DNA of 41,639 bases, from contig JAJRWY010000189.1 of assembly GCA_024276575.1 (NCBI GenBank), forward strand, positions 1 through 41,639. Reading direction: 5' to 3'. The notes beneath the pieces were generated by a model. That model did no database searches, was not told where the DNA came from, and worked only from the letters and a program-made list of their open reading frames with translations. The translations under genes and the position numbers were made by a program. This document shows positions 9,656-19,407 of this stretch, one piece after another (the stretch's first letter is position 1; each line of letters begins with the position of its first letter). The DNA comes from Candidatus Binatota bacterium. Lineage in GTDB: Bacteria > Desulfobacterota > Binatia > UBA1149 > CAITLU01.

Positions 9656-10771
9656 CTAGATGCCCTGCAAGGTGAGCAAACGCTCGTGATGATACTCGGG
9701 AGAGCCGAGCAGGTTGCGGCAATAGCGGCCCCGCTTGTGATAAAGCTGTGCATCGCATTCCCAGGTGAAACCAATCGCGCCGTGAATCTGCACACCGTCT
9801 TCTCCGGCTTCGTCCAACGCACGCGACGCGTAGGCCTTGGCCATCGAAACATGGACAGCCGCATCGGGAACGTTATCCACCGCCCAGGAGGCGTAATAGA
9901 CCAGCGAGCGTGCGGACTCGACAGCAACGAGAATCTCCGCAAGGCAGTGCTTCACGCCCTGGAAACGCCCGATCGCTTGTCCGAATTGTTTGCGCACCTT
10001 GGCGTACCCGGCGGCCAACTCCAGGGCCGCGCTAGCGGCGCCAACCATCTCGGCCGACAAGGCCACGGTCGCCGCATCGACGACTTTCGACAGTTCCGCC
10101 CATACCGAAGCAGGCTCGCCCATATGATCGGCCGGTCCTACGCTGACCGCCTCGAAACTCACTTCAGCCGAGGCCTGAGTATCGTCGATCAAAACCAAAG
10201 GCGTAACGGTAAGCCCGGGAGCGTCCGCAGGCACTGCGAACAAGCTGACACCGCCGGCCTCACGCGCCGCCACCAACAACAAATCCGCGACCTGCCCGTA
10301 GGGGACAAACATCTTACGGCCACTCAAGATCATGTCGTCGCCGGAAGGCTCGGCCAGCAACTGCACACCGTGCTCGGATAGATCGTCGCTGTCTTCAAGC
10401 AAGGCAATCGTCGCGATCAACTCGCCCTCTGCAATCGCTGGAAGCCAGCGCCGCTTTTGCGCCTCCGAACCAATCTCGGCAATTGCCCGAGCCGCCGCCG
10501 CATTGGCAAGAAACGGTGACGGGTACAGGTTTTTACCCAACTCTTCGGCTATCACCACCAAGTCTTCCCAAGCCAAGCCCAGGCCCCCGTGTTCGGCGGG
10601 CACGGTAAGCGCATGCCAGCCGAGCCCTGCCATCTTGGCCCACAGAGCGCGGTCGAAGACTTCGCCGCTTTCACAGATGCGCCTGACACGTTCGAGCGGA
10701 CACTCACTGTCAAGGAAACGCCGCAGTTGCGTGCGGAGCTGTTCTTGCTCGTCGCTGAATCCGAAATCCAT
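9656..10771 (-). CDS. Acyl-CoA dehydrogenase
   Basis: MDFGFSDEQEQLRTQLRRFL; KQFGQAIGRFQGVKHCLAE; QIHGAIGFTWECDAQLYHKR. Confidence 0.88.
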   Translation of the reverse strand: MDFGFSDEQEQLRTQLRRFLDSECPLERVRRICESGEVFDRALWAKMAGLGWHALTVPAEHGGLGLAWEDLVVIAEELGKNLYPSPFLANAAAARAIAEIGSEAQKRRWLPAIAEGELIATIALLEDSDDLSEHGVQLLAEPSGDDMILSGRKMFVPYGQVADLLLVAAREAGGVSLFAVPADAPGLTVTPLVLIDDTQASAEVSFEAVSVGPADHMGEPASVWAELSKVVDAATVALSAEMVGAASAALELAAGYAKVRKQFGQAIGRFQGVKHCLAEILVAVESARSLVYYASWAVDNVPDAAVHVSMAKAYASRALDEAGEDGVQIHGAIGFTWECDAQLYHKRGRYCRNLLGSPEYHHERLLTLQGI

Positions 10772-10863
10772 GACCGCCGATTGTGCATGCACCTTTACTT
10801 ATTGCAAGAGCCTGCATATATAAGCGCGATCAAAACACCCGCAATTCTTTGGAGGATTATCTA

Positions 10864-11775
10864 ATGTCGGATAACGATCTCGGCCTCAAAGGCCGTACTG
10901 CTGTCATCACCGGCGCCGGAGGCGGCCTCGGCCGTGCCCACGCGCTTTTGTTCGCCCAGCACGGAGCCAACGTAGTCGTCAACGACCTCGGGGGAAACTT
11001 CGATGGCACGGGCAAAGGTTCGGCCATGGCCGACCAAGTCGTCGACGAAATCAAAGCCGCAGGAGGAAATGCGGCGGCCAACTACGACTCGGTGTCCACC
11101 GAGGAAGGCGCCAACGGCATCATAAAGACTGCCGTCGACACCTTCGGAACCATCGACATACTTGTCAACAACGCAGGCATCTTGCGCGACAAGTCCTTCG
11201 CCAAAATGACCGAGGAAGACTGGGATCTGGTTCAAGCCGTTCACGTCAAAGGCGCCTACTACTGCACCAAAGCCGCCTGGCCGATCATGCGCGAGAACAA
11301 ATACGGCCGTATCGTGCTCACCTCCTCGGCCTCGGGCATCTACGGGAACTTCGGGCAAACCAACTACTCGACCGCCAAGATGGGGCTGATCGGATTCGGA
11401 CAGACCCTGGCTCTAGAGGGTGAGAAGAACAACATCCGCACCAACATCATCGCACCGGTCGCGGCCAGCCGCATGACCGAATCGCTGATGCCACCCAATG
11501 TCTTGGAGAAACTCAAACCCGAGTTCGTGGCGCCTTTGGTGGTGTACTTGTGCTCGGAAAATATCGACGTCAACGGCGAGATCTACGAAGTAGGCGCCGG
11601 TGCGGTAAGCCGAATCGAAACCTTGCGGTCGGTGGGCTGTGCACTCAACCCCGATGATGGGGTCAGTGTCGAGGACATTGCGGCGAACTGGGAGAAGATC
11701 AACGACATGACCGACGCGAAGATCCTTCGCTCGATCGCCGAATCGACCCAGGCTTCTCTGCAACACTGCATGTAG
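10864..11775 (+). CDS. SDR-family 3-hydroxyacyl-CoA dehydrogenase (MFE-2/HSD17B4 dehydrogenase-domain type)
   Basis: TGAGGGLGRAHA Rossmann motif, NNAG, YSTAKMG catalytic motif; ggaggattatctaatg RBS context. Confidence 0.88.
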   Translation: MSDNDLGLKGRTAVITGAGGGLGRAHALLFAQHGANVVVNDLGGNFDGTGKGSAMADQVVDEIKAAGGNAAANYDSVSTEEGANGIIKTAVDTFGTIDILVNNAGILRDKSFAKMTEEDWDLVQAVHVKGAYYCTKAAWPIMRENKYGRIVLTSSASGIYGNFGQTNYSTAKMGLIGFGQTLALEGEKNNIRTNIIAPVAASRMTESLMPPNVLEKLKPEFVAPLVVYLCSENIDVNGEIYEVGAGAVSRIETLRSVGCALNPDDGVSVEDIAANWEKINDMTDAKILRSIAESTQASLQHCM

Positions 11776-11783
11776 TAAACGCG

Positions 11784-11814
11784 GGCGGGATGCGGCGCAC
11801 AGCCGCATCCCGCC
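11784..11814. terminator. 13-bp perfect hairpin with 5-nt loop (terminator-like or attenuator)
   Basis: ggcgggatgcggc-gcaca-gccgcatcccgcc immediately 3' of the SDR CDS. Confidence 0.5.
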
Positions 11815-11949
11815 GCAGCGCCGACAGTCCGGGTCGTAGCAGTAAACCCACGGCCTGGTACAAACCCGGCTTCCCGCAGCGCCGCGCTTGGCTATGCGAT
11901 TGCACAACGCCGGCGGCACGGCGGGAGGGCCGCTTCGAGGAGTCACGAG

Positions 11950-12813
11950 ATGCCAATAGATATTGATGCTGTAGTCGGCCAAGAACTCGATTCGATACCC
12001 TTTAGCTGGACTGAAAAAGACATAATTCTCTACGCGCTGGGACTCGGCGTCGGCTACAAGGAAGACGTGGTCAGCGACGCGGTCCTCGACTACACTTTCG
12101 AGCAACGACTGCGCGCGATCCCGACCTGGGGAACCATCCCGGCCTTCCCGGCCCTGGGAGGCCTGCTCGGCGCCAAGGGCTTCGACATCAACCCGATGAT
12201 GATCCTGCACGGCGAACAACTTTTCGAAGTGCTCTGCGAGGAGATCCCGACCCAAGCCGACACCCTGACCAAGAGCAAAGTCCTGGCGGTCTACGACAAG
12301 GGCAAAGGCGCCCTACTACGCCTGGAAGCCGTCACTCGGACCACAGACGACAATCCTCTATTCCGTAATGAGTTTGGAATCTTCGTACGCGGAGAAGGCG
12401 GCTTCGGAGGCGAATCGGGCCCGCCTCCGGGCAACGAGAAGCCGGAGCGCGACCCCGACTGCTCAGTCGAATATCCGACCATGGAACACCAAGCCATCAT
12501 CTACCGGCTCAGTGGCGACCTTAACCCACTGCACATAGACCCGCAGTTCGCGGCCATGGGCGGCTTCGACCGGCCCATACTCCACGGTATGTGCACCTAC
12601 GGGAATATGGCCCGCGCGGTCATACAGGCGCAGTGCGGCGGTGATCCTGCCAAGCTCGAGTCCTTGAAGGCGCGTTTCGCTTCTCCGGTAATGCCGGGAC
12701 AGACCATCGTGACCGACATGTGGAAGGAATCGGACACCGAGATACTTCTCGAAGCCCGGGTCAAGGAGACCGGGGCCACCGTGGTCAAGAACGCGAAAGC
12801 AACGATCAGGTAG
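11950..12813 (+). CDS. MaoC-like (R)-enoyl-CoA hydratase 2
   Basis: YRLSGDLNPLHIDPQFAAMGGFDRPILHGMCTYG hydratase-2 motif; 287 aa two-hotdog architecture. Confidence 0.9.
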   Translation: MPIDIDAVVGQELDSIPFSWTEKDIILYALGLGVGYKEDVVSDAVLDYTFEQRLRAIPTWGTIPAFPALGGLLGAKGFDINPMMILHGEQLFEVLCEEIPTQADTLTKSKVLAVYDKGKGALLRLEAVTRTTDDNPLFRNEFGIFVRGEGGFGGESGPPPGNEKPERDPDCSVEYPTMEHQAIIYRLSGDLNPLHIDPQFAAMGGFDRPILHGMCTYGNMARAVIQAQCGGDPAKLESLKARFASPVMPGQTIVTDMWKESDTEILLEARVKETGATVVKNAKATIR

Positions 12814-13466
12814 TGAGCAAAACAACTGCACCGGCGGGGCGTGGCTCGAGCGAGCAGCGCCCCCGTCGGCGCGATCGCGAACAAACGATTGCCTCGATAC
12901 TGGCGGCCGCCGAGGACCTGCTCGAACGCAAGGGCCCCGACGGCTTTGGACTGGCCGAACTCGGACGCGAGGCCGGCTTTTCCTTCGGCCTCATCCACCA
13001 CTACTTCGGCGGCAAAGAAGGCCTGTTGCGCGCCGTGCTGCAGCGCAATTTGCGCGAGATGGGACGTGAAATACAGCGCGTTCAGCAACAAGGCGAATTC
13101 TGGAACCGTGACGCCCCGGCCGTGCAAGCAGTATGGGAAGCCTTCCAGCGCCATCCGGGTTTGGCCCGGCTGATGGCTTGGGGATTGCTCACCGGATTGC
13201 TCAGCGCCGAGGACGTAGCGAAACAATTCGCTGAAGACCGGCAAGCCGTCGAAAAGATGATCGAGAGCCTGCACCAGGAGATGCCGAGCGCCTCGCGCGA
13301 GAGCGCCGGGGCAACCGCCGCGTTGCTGTTCTCGGCAGTGCTGGGCTTCAACCTGCTCAGGCCCGTAATGGTCAAAGGCTACCGCTGGAACGAGGAAAGC
13401 GACGACCTGCTACATGAGCAACTCGTTCGGGCCATGGGAACCCTGGCCAAAGCGAAACGCGGATAG
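12813..13466 (+). CDS. TetR/AcrR-family transcriptional regulator (GTG start overlapping the MaoC stop)
   Basis: REQTIASILAAAEDLLERKGPDGFGLAELGREAGFSFGLIHHYFGGKEGLLRAVL HTH; TAGTG overlap. Confidence 0.88.
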   Translation: MSKTTAPAGRGSSEQRPRRRDREQTIASILAAAEDLLERKGPDGFGLAELGREAGFSFGLIHHYFGGKEGLLRAVLQRNLREMGREIQRVQQQGEFWNRDAPAVQAVWEAFQRHPGLARLMAWGLLTGLLSAEDVAKQFAEDRQAVEKMIESLHQEMPSASRESAGATAALLFSAVLGFNLLRPVMVKGYRWNEESDDLLHEQLVRAMGTLAKAKRG

Positions 13467-13550
13467 GCGATACATTTTTCAGCGTGAACAGGCTAAACCC
13501 CCCCTTCCATTCCAATGGGCTCCAGCCCCCGAAACCCGAGGGACTCGACG

Positions 13551-14834
13551 ATGAATTCTCGCAGCAGCTTCTACATGGTCCTGGCCGCATCCTTGATGCT
13601 AAGCGCCGGGGCATGCAGCAAAGAGCAGGATAAGGCTCCAGTGGCCGCGCAGGTGACGGCTCCCGCACCCACACAACAGGCGCTCCGCGGACCGGTCCGG
13701 CCGGCCTTGCTTCTCACCCACGCCTGGTTCTGGAAAGACGAGAACGGCAGCCCGAAGCCGGGCCCGGCGCGGCTCGACATCTGGCGCCAGGGGCCCAAGG
13801 GATGGGACTATACACGCCTGGAGGACGACGACTCCAACGTTTTCCACAAAGCCCTGCCGTATCAAGACGGAATCCTGACCATCGGTGCCGAACGCGCAAT
13901 GCTCAAGAAATGGACCTTCAGCGACGGTGCCTGGCATTTCGACACGTTGTGGGAACGCGACTGGGGCGGACAGTTCGACCGCCTTCGAGACGTCGAGATC
14001 GGCGACGTCAACGGCGACGGGCGTGACGATATTGTCATCGCGACCCACGATGCCGGTGTGGTCGCGGTCGTGGAGCCGTCGGCCGATGGCTCGCCCCCCA
14101 AAGTTACCGAAATGGACCGCAAGCCCGACACTTTCGTCCATGAGATCGAAATTGCGGACATCGACGGTGACGGCAAGCTGGAGTTCTTCGCGACACCCAG
14201 CGATAGAAACAAAGTCGGCCATTCGCAAGCCGGCGGCGTAGTCATGTACCGATGGGACGGCAACGCTTTCCGGCGGTCCTGGGTAGAGCACCAAGAAGGC
14301 ACCCACGCCAAGGAAATCCTCGCATACGACATGGACGGAGATGGGCGAGCCGAACTGTTCTCCGTCCTCGAAGCGGAAGTCGACCCCGACGACCGGCGCA
14401 AGATCATCAAGCCCGTGGAAATACGCCAATACGATCCGCAGCCCGACGGAAGTTTCAAATATCATGTGGTAGCGACGATAAACGACCGCCAAACGCGCTT
14501 CCTGGTGCCCGGAGACTTCGACGGCGACGGGCGCATGGAACTGATAGCTGCGGCTTTCAAGACCGGCCTCTACCACCTCACACCCCCCTCCGATCCGGCA
14601 AGTAAGGAGCAATGGAAGATCGAAGTCATCGACTCCAACTCATCGGGTTTCGAGCACGCGGCCTATGCTACTGATCTCGATGGTGACGGAAAGATCGAAC
14701 TGTACGTAGCCGCTGATGATCAGCGCCAACTCAAACGCTACGACCGCTTGAGCGACGGGCGCTTCAAAAAAACCTTACTGGGACGTCTGGAAGAGGGCGT
14801 ACTGACCTGGAACATCACCGCCGGAAAGTTCTGA
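13551..14834 (+). CDS. FG-GAP/VCBS-repeat exported protein, probable lipoprotein
   Basis: Signal-like MNSRSSFYMVLAASLMLSAGAC; repeated DVNGDGRDDIVIA, DIDGDGKLEFFA, DMDGDGRAELFS, DFDGDGRMELIAA, DLDGDGKIELYVA. Confidence 0.82.
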   Translation: MNSRSSFYMVLAASLMLSAGACSKEQDKAPVAAQVTAPAPTQQALRGPVRPALLLTHAWFWKDENGSPKPGPARLDIWRQGPKGWDYTRLEDDDSNVFHKALPYQDGILTIGAERAMLKKWTFSDGAWHFDTLWERDWGGQFDRLRDVEIGDVNGDGRDDIVIATHDAGVVAVVEPSADGSPPKVTEMDRKPDTFVHEIEIADIDGDGKLEFFATPSDRNKVGHSQAGGVVMYRWDGNAFRRSWVEHQEGTHAKEILAYDMDGDGRAELFSVLEAEVDPDDRRKIIKPVEIRQYDPQPDGSFKYHVVATINDRQTRFLVPGDFDGDGRMELIAAAFKTGLYHLTPPSDPASKEQWKIEVIDSNSSGFEHAAYATDLDGDGKIELYVAADDQRQLKRYDRLSDGRFKKTLLGRLEEGVLTWNITAGKF

Positions 14835-14845
14835 CGCTCCGTCAG
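14831..14845. terminator. Perfect 6-bp hairpin containing the stop codons of two convergent genes
   Basis: ctgacg-ctc-cgtcag: TGA (14832-14834, + CDS) and TCA (14842-14844, - CDS stop) lie in opposite arms. Confidence 0.45.
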
Positions 14846-15270
14846 TCGTCGCCATGGCGGGACACCCGGGTCCGGCGGCGTTTTTTCTCTGCGACCGCAC
14901 GCTTGCGAGCCAGCCGGCGCTCGCGAGCCGCGCGCCCGGGCCTACTCGGCTTGCGCACCTTGGGCGGACGGGCGACTTCGAGCAGCATGCTGCGGAGTTT
15001 GTCGATACAATCGTCCACGTTGCGGCGCTGTTCGCGAAATCGGTCGCTGCTGATCAGCAATTCGCCGTGCGAATCCATACGATTGGAAAACCTGGCCATG
15101 AAACGCGCGCGCACCCCTTCGGGAAGCGCCGACGAAGCAACGACGTCCCAACGCAGCACCGCCTTGCTGTTGACCTTGTTGACGTTTTGCCCGCCCGGCC
15201 CGCTACTGCGAACGAAATCGAAGCGCAGTTCACGCAGTGGGACGATGATGGTGTCCGTTCGCATCTTCAT
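14842..15270 (-). CDS. arfB: Peptidyl-tRNA hydrolase ArfB-like (alternative ribosome rescue, RF-like)
   Basis: FDFVRSSGPGGQNVNKVNSKAVLRWD (GGQ) and a basic C-terminus RKPSRPGRAARERRLARKRAVAEKKRRR. Confidence 0.88.
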   Translation of the reverse strand: MKMRTDTIIVPLRELRFDFVRSSGPGGQNVNKVNSKAVLRWDVVASSALPEGVRARFMARFSNRMDSHGELLISSDRFREQRRNVDDCIDKLRSMLLEVARPPKVRKPSRPGRAARERRLARKRAVAEKKRRRTRVSRHGDD

Positions 15271-15301
15271 ATCGATATCGCTGCGTCTCGCATTTTCGCC
15301 T

Positions 15302-15320
15302 CACCATGGCGACCATGGTG
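15302..15320. promoter_or_regulatory. Perfect 8-bp inverted repeat in the divergent arfB/GT2 intergenic region
   Basis: caccatgg-cga-ccatggtg. Confidence 0.45.
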
Positions 15321-15364
15321 TCCACGAGCGGCTCGCTCCAGCCCCGGCATGGGCGCGGCGGAAA

Positions 15365-15391
15365 TTCCGCTGCGCCTTGAACGCAGCGGAA
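15365..15391. promoter_or_regulatory. Perfect 10-bp inverted repeat in the divergent arfB/GT2 intergenic region
   Basis: ttccgctgcg-ccttgaa-cgcagcggaa. Confidence 0.45.
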
Positions 15392-15455
15392 CCCGCACCT
15401 ACTTTATGCGCGAAGCTCGCTGGCAACGAATTCCTATCTACCTTTCGGAAAGCAA

Positions 15456-16439
15456 ATGCGACTGTCGGTTATTATAGTAAACTACAAGACCTGGGATGAC
15501 CTAGCCGCCAATCTCGAGCCTTTGAGCGACGGATTCATCGCCGGCGGCAAGCACGAAGTAATCGTCGTGGACAATGCTTCCGGAGGCGACGGGCTCGAAC
15601 GAATGCGCAAGAGTTTTTCCGGCGTCACTTTCGCCGAAAACCAGGGCAACTACGGTTTCGCCCACGCCTGCAACCTCGGCGCACGAATGGCCCGTGGAGA
15701 GATGCTGCTGTTCGTGAATCCCGATCTGCGCGCCGAACCCGAGCAGATCGAATCGCTGCTGGACGAAAAGCAGGCAAACGAGGACATCACTATACTGAGC
15801 GCCGCCCAAACCGACGGCTCCGGCCGCCCGCAAAAGGCCTTTGACGTGTTTCCAGGTCCTTTCACTTCAGTCAGATGGATCAGAGGCCTAGCCAAACTCT
15901 TCGATCCCGCCTCTTATCCCGACGCGCGTAAAGACCCGCGCTCACTTGCGTACTGCGACTGGGTTTCGGGATCGCTGCTGCTAATCAGCCGCCGGGATTT
16001 CCAACGCCTGGGAGGCTGGAACGCCGACTACTGGATGTACATGGAAGACGTGGACTTGTGCCGGCGGGCCCGTGACCTCGGTATGAAAGTGGCTTGCACC
16101 AAAGTCCGGACCTTCGTCCACCATCACGGCGCCGCAAGCCGCGCTAACGACGACATTGCCGCCGTGACCAAGAGCGAACGGACCATTTCCCAACACGTCT
16201 ACGTGAACCGCCACTACCGCGGCATCGAGCGCGGCATCTACCATCTCGTAACCATCAGCAGAGTAATGCCGCCACTGGCGCTCTACAGCTTGGCCAACCT
16301 GCTCAGCTTGGGCCGCATCCGCTCCTTTCGCGTGAAAACCCGGGTTATGTGGCTACTATCCCGCTACTACATGCGAGCCCTGGGACGCGGTGAGTGGCGA
16401 AGCGATAGAATCGACCCTGAGCGCTTGGCTACGCAGTAA
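15456..16439 (+). CDS. GT2-family glycosyltransferase
   Basis: MRLSVIIVNYKTWDDL, VIVVDNASGGDG, NQGNYGFAHACNLGA, WVSGSLLLISRRDF, MYMEDVDLCRRARDLG. Confidence 0.9.
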   Translation: MRLSVIIVNYKTWDDLAANLEPLSDGFIAGGKHEVIVVDNASGGDGLERMRKSFSGVTFAENQGNYGFAHACNLGARMARGEMLLFVNPDLRAEPEQIESLLDEKQANEDITILSAAQTDGSGRPQKAFDVFPGPFTSVRWIRGLAKLFDPASYPDARKDPRSLAYCDWVSGSLLLISRRDFQRLGGWNADYWMYMEDVDLCRRARDLGMKVACTKVRTFVHHHGAASRANDDIAAVTKSERTISQHVYVNRHYRGIERGIYHLVTISRVMPPLALYSLANLLSLGRIRSFRVKTRVMWLLSRYYMRALGRGEWRSDRIDPERLATQ

Positions 16440-16653
16440 CGAACCGCCGCCGGAGCCTCCGAACGCCGCATAACAGCAATGCCGGTTCCCGGGCCGCGCA
16501 TCCACCTCGATACCAGCCGTGGAGGCCGTAGCGGCAGCATCGATTCCTAGCGCCACGCCAGCGCTGTATATGTATAGATGTCGTCGAGCCACGTGCGCTA
16601 CCATCTCAAGATGTTGGTCCCAAGCTCGATAGAACGAGATCTTGCCGCCCGCG

Positions 16654-17379
16654 TCAGCGCAAGCGTGCCGCAGAAGGAGCCTCGGCCAGAACCACCCACT
16701 TGTCGGAAAAGAAGGTCGCAACCGGAATCACCTTCAGTATAGAGAGCCCGGCCGAACGAAATTCGAACTCCAGTTCGCGGCGATTGACGCGGTTGAGTAA
16801 AGGCTCGGCCTTCAGACCCAGCATTTTTCGCAAACGCCACAACCAATAGCGGTAACTGCGGCGATGGCGGTAGTCGACGATAATCCAGCGCCGCGACACC
16901 CGGCGCATCTCGCGTAGTATTCTCAAGCGCACTTTCAAATTCACATCGACCATGAAACGCACGGAAACCACGCAGTCGAAAGAACGATCGGCAAAGGGTA
17001 AACGCTCGGCCTCGGCTTGAACGTATCCCCGCGGAGGCGGGTATGAACTCTTCTTACGCTGAGCCAACCGGATCATCTCATAAGAGATGTCGGCACCCAC
17101 GACCCGGTAGCCCCTGCCCACCAAGGGGCCGGTAAAACGTCCGGTCCCGCAAGGAAGATCCAATACCGTACGCACGCGCCCCGCCGAGGCTAGCGCGGCA
17201 TCCAAAGCGCGCCACTTGGCTGCGGTCCGCCGCCTACCGGCTTCACTTTCGCACACCGAGGAGTGGTAGGAAGCCGCGTTCTCGGCACTGCGGTAATGCC
17301 GCCTTTTCGCCGCATACGCCCTGCTTCGTTCGCGCCGTCTGCGCCCCGTCCGGCGTACCTTGCGTACCTCTTGTACCAT
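16654..17379 (-). CDS. Class I SAM-dependent methyltransferase
   Basis: VLDLPCGTGRFTGPLVGRGYRVVGADIS motif I; LPFADRSFDCVVSVRFM. Confidence 0.82.
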   Translation of the reverse strand: MVQEVRKVRRTGRRRRERSRAYAAKRRHYRSAENAASYHSSVCESEAGRRRTAAKWRALDAALASAGRVRTVLDLPCGTGRFTGPLVGRGYRVVGADISYEMIRLAQRKKSSYPPPRGYVQAEAERLPFADRSFDCVVSVRFMVDVNLKVRLRILREMRRVSRRWIIVDYRHRRSYRYWLWRLRKMLGLKAEPLLNRVNRRELEFEFRSAGLSILKVIPVATFFSDKWVVLAEAPSAARLR

Positions 17380-17532
17380 GAGTTTAGAGAACCGTCCCGA
17401 GCCCGACGCCCGTTAGAGCCGGCCAGCCTTCGCCAGCGAGCGATCCGGTTCGAGGGGCAAAGTAAAATCCCGAGAGGCTCGTGTCAATGGCAAGATGCCA
17501 CTTGTAAGAGACTCTGCACCTCAACCCGCACT

Positions 17533-17732
17533 ATCAACCTTGATCGGACAATAATTTATGAGCGAAAAACGCGCTGGAGTGCGTCGGCCGTGGCCGGGCG
17601 GAGCGTTCGCCGCGCGAAGCGTACCCCACCGTACGTGAGCATCGGCGGGCGCGAGTACGGTAAGCAAATGGCGTGCTCCGGCGCGACCCGCGTGCGATTG
17701 GCGCCGTGAATGATTGTCCGATCAAGGTTGAT
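17533..17732. mobile_element. ~200 bp MITE-like element bounded by 20-bp perfect inverted repeats
   Basis: atcaaccttgatcggacaat (17533-17552) and attgtccgatcaaggttgat (17713-17732); no convincing ORF inside. Confidence 0.6.
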
Positions 17733-17794
17733 TCGTAAAATCTGGTCGCGAGGGCTGCGAGCCCCCAAGCCCGGCGCAGCCAGAAAGCCAGTGG

Positions 17795-18958
17795 TCAGTT
17801 CTCGTCCAGTCCCATCATGCGCGCCAGTATCAGCTTCATTACTTCGTTGGAGCCCGCGTAAATCGGCATCGCCCGGACATCCACGAAGTCGCGGGCAACG
17901 GGATACTCGGCCATGTAGCCGTAGCCGCCGTGTAACTGTACGGCCTCGTAGGCGACTCGGTTGGCGAGGTCGCTCATCCACCACTTGGCCATCGACACGC
18001 GCCGCGTAATGTCGTCTCCGGCCATGAACTCATCGATTATGGAGTCGAGAAAAGTCCGTCCCAACTCGATCTCGGTGGCCAGTTCAACCAGTTTGAAGGC
18101 GTTGTGTTGGAAACTTCCCACCGGACGGCCGAAAGCCTTGCGCTCTTTGACGTAAGGCAGGGTCTTGTCGAGAATCTGTTCGGCCGCGGTCTGCGCCGCC
18201 ACCGAGATCATCAACCTCTCGCGCTGCAGGTTGGCCATCAGATAAGAGAAACCCCGGCCCTCGGCTCCGAGCAGATTGGCCGCCGGCACCCGGCAGTCTT
18301 CAAAGAACAACTCGCCGGTGTCCTGGCAGTGCTGGCCCATCTTCTCCAACTGCCGCGACTTCACATAGCCGGGCGTGGCGTCCTCGACCACTATCAAGCT
18401 TATGCCCTTGCTCGCGGGCACGGCTTCCGCATCGGTGCGAACCGCCAGTATGATGAGATCGCTCTCCAACCCATTGGAGATGAAGGTCTTCTGCCCGTTT
18501 ATGATGTAGTCGTCACCGTCACGCAGCGCAGTGGTACGCAAAGCCGCTAGGTCCGACCCCACTCCCGGCTCGGTCATACCGATGGCGCAGACGATCTCCC
18601 CACTGGCGCATCCCGGCAACCAGCGCTGTTTCTGCTCCTCGTTTCCGAGCTCCGCTAAGTAGGGCACGGTAATATCGGAATGAACTGAGACGCCGGTTTG
18701 CAGGCCCATGAAGCCGGTCCGGCCCAATTCTTCACAAACCACCACTGAAAAACCGAAATCAGCTTCACTACCGCCGTAGCGCTCGGGCATCCATGGGCAC
18801 AAATACCCCTGCGCGCCCATCGCCCGCCAGAAATCCCGTGGCACCCGGCGATCATGTTCCCATTGCTCCAAGCGCGGACTGACCTCGCTGGCCAGGAAGG
18901 CCCGGAACGCGTCGCGAAATGCCTCGACCTCTTCACTTCGATAAGCCGGCTTTGCCAT
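17795..18958 (-). CDS. Acyl-CoA dehydrogenase
   Basis: CAIGMTEPGVGSDLAALRT, KAFGRPVGSFQHNAFKL, QLHGGYGYMAEYPVARDFVDVR. Confidence 0.92.
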   Translation of the reverse strand: MAKPAYRSEEVEAFRDAFRAFLASEVSPRLEQWEHDRRVPRDFWRAMGAQGYLCPWMPERYGGSEADFGFSVVVCEELGRTGFMGLQTGVSVHSDITVPYLAELGNEEQKQRWLPGCASGEIVCAIGMTEPGVGSDLAALRTTALRDGDDYIINGQKTFISNGLESDLIILAVRTDAEAVPASKGISLIVVEDATPGYVKSRQLEKMGQHCQDTGELFFEDCRVPAANLLGAEGRGFSYLMANLQRERLMISVAAQTAAEQILDKTLPYVKERKAFGRPVGSFQHNAFKLVELATEIELGRTFLDSIIDEFMAGDDITRRVSMAKWWMSDLANRVAYEAVQLHGGYGYMAEYPVARDFVDVRAMPIYAGSNEVMKLILARMMGLDEN

Positions 18959-19166
18959 CAGTCCTCAAACCTCGAGCTTGCCCCATAACCACGACTCATA
19001 TTTCCAACTCCTCGCACAAAAACGCTATCTTGGTGGATTCTCTCTTGTAGCCTCTTGCGACAACGCAACAGATCGTCGACTCTAACATACCGTTGGAAAA
19101 TCGGCTCCCGGTGCCTAGCTCGGTCCTGAGTTTTTCAACGCATTGTCAACCGGTAATGTTCGGAAA

Positions 19167-19353
19167 AGCCCGGACCTGCATTATTCGTGAAACCTCGTCG
19201 CGAGCCTCGCAAGCGCCCGTGAGACCGGGGCAAGCGCAGCGATGAGGCCCGCAGGCGTACTAATAGTACGTCGGGGGCCGAAAAGTGAGCACGGGCCGAG
19301 ATTGCGGGCGATTGAGGCTCATAGCAGAGGTTTCATGAATTATGCAGGCTAAG
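19167..19353. repeat. Dispersed palindromic repeat, copy B (orientation opposite to A)
   Basis: gcattattcgtgaaacctcgtcgcgag...gaggtttcatgaattatgcaggctaa; inner arms and central hairpin shared with A. Confidence 0.88.
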
Positions 19354-19407
19354 GCAAAGTTTCGTAAATAATCACGGCAAACGCCAACCGGGGCGGGGAG
19401 GCCGACC

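Noticed and set aside
17533-17732. Integron attC site
   Set aside because: The inverted ends do not fit RYYYAAC/GTTRRRY core sites and no cassette array or integrase is present
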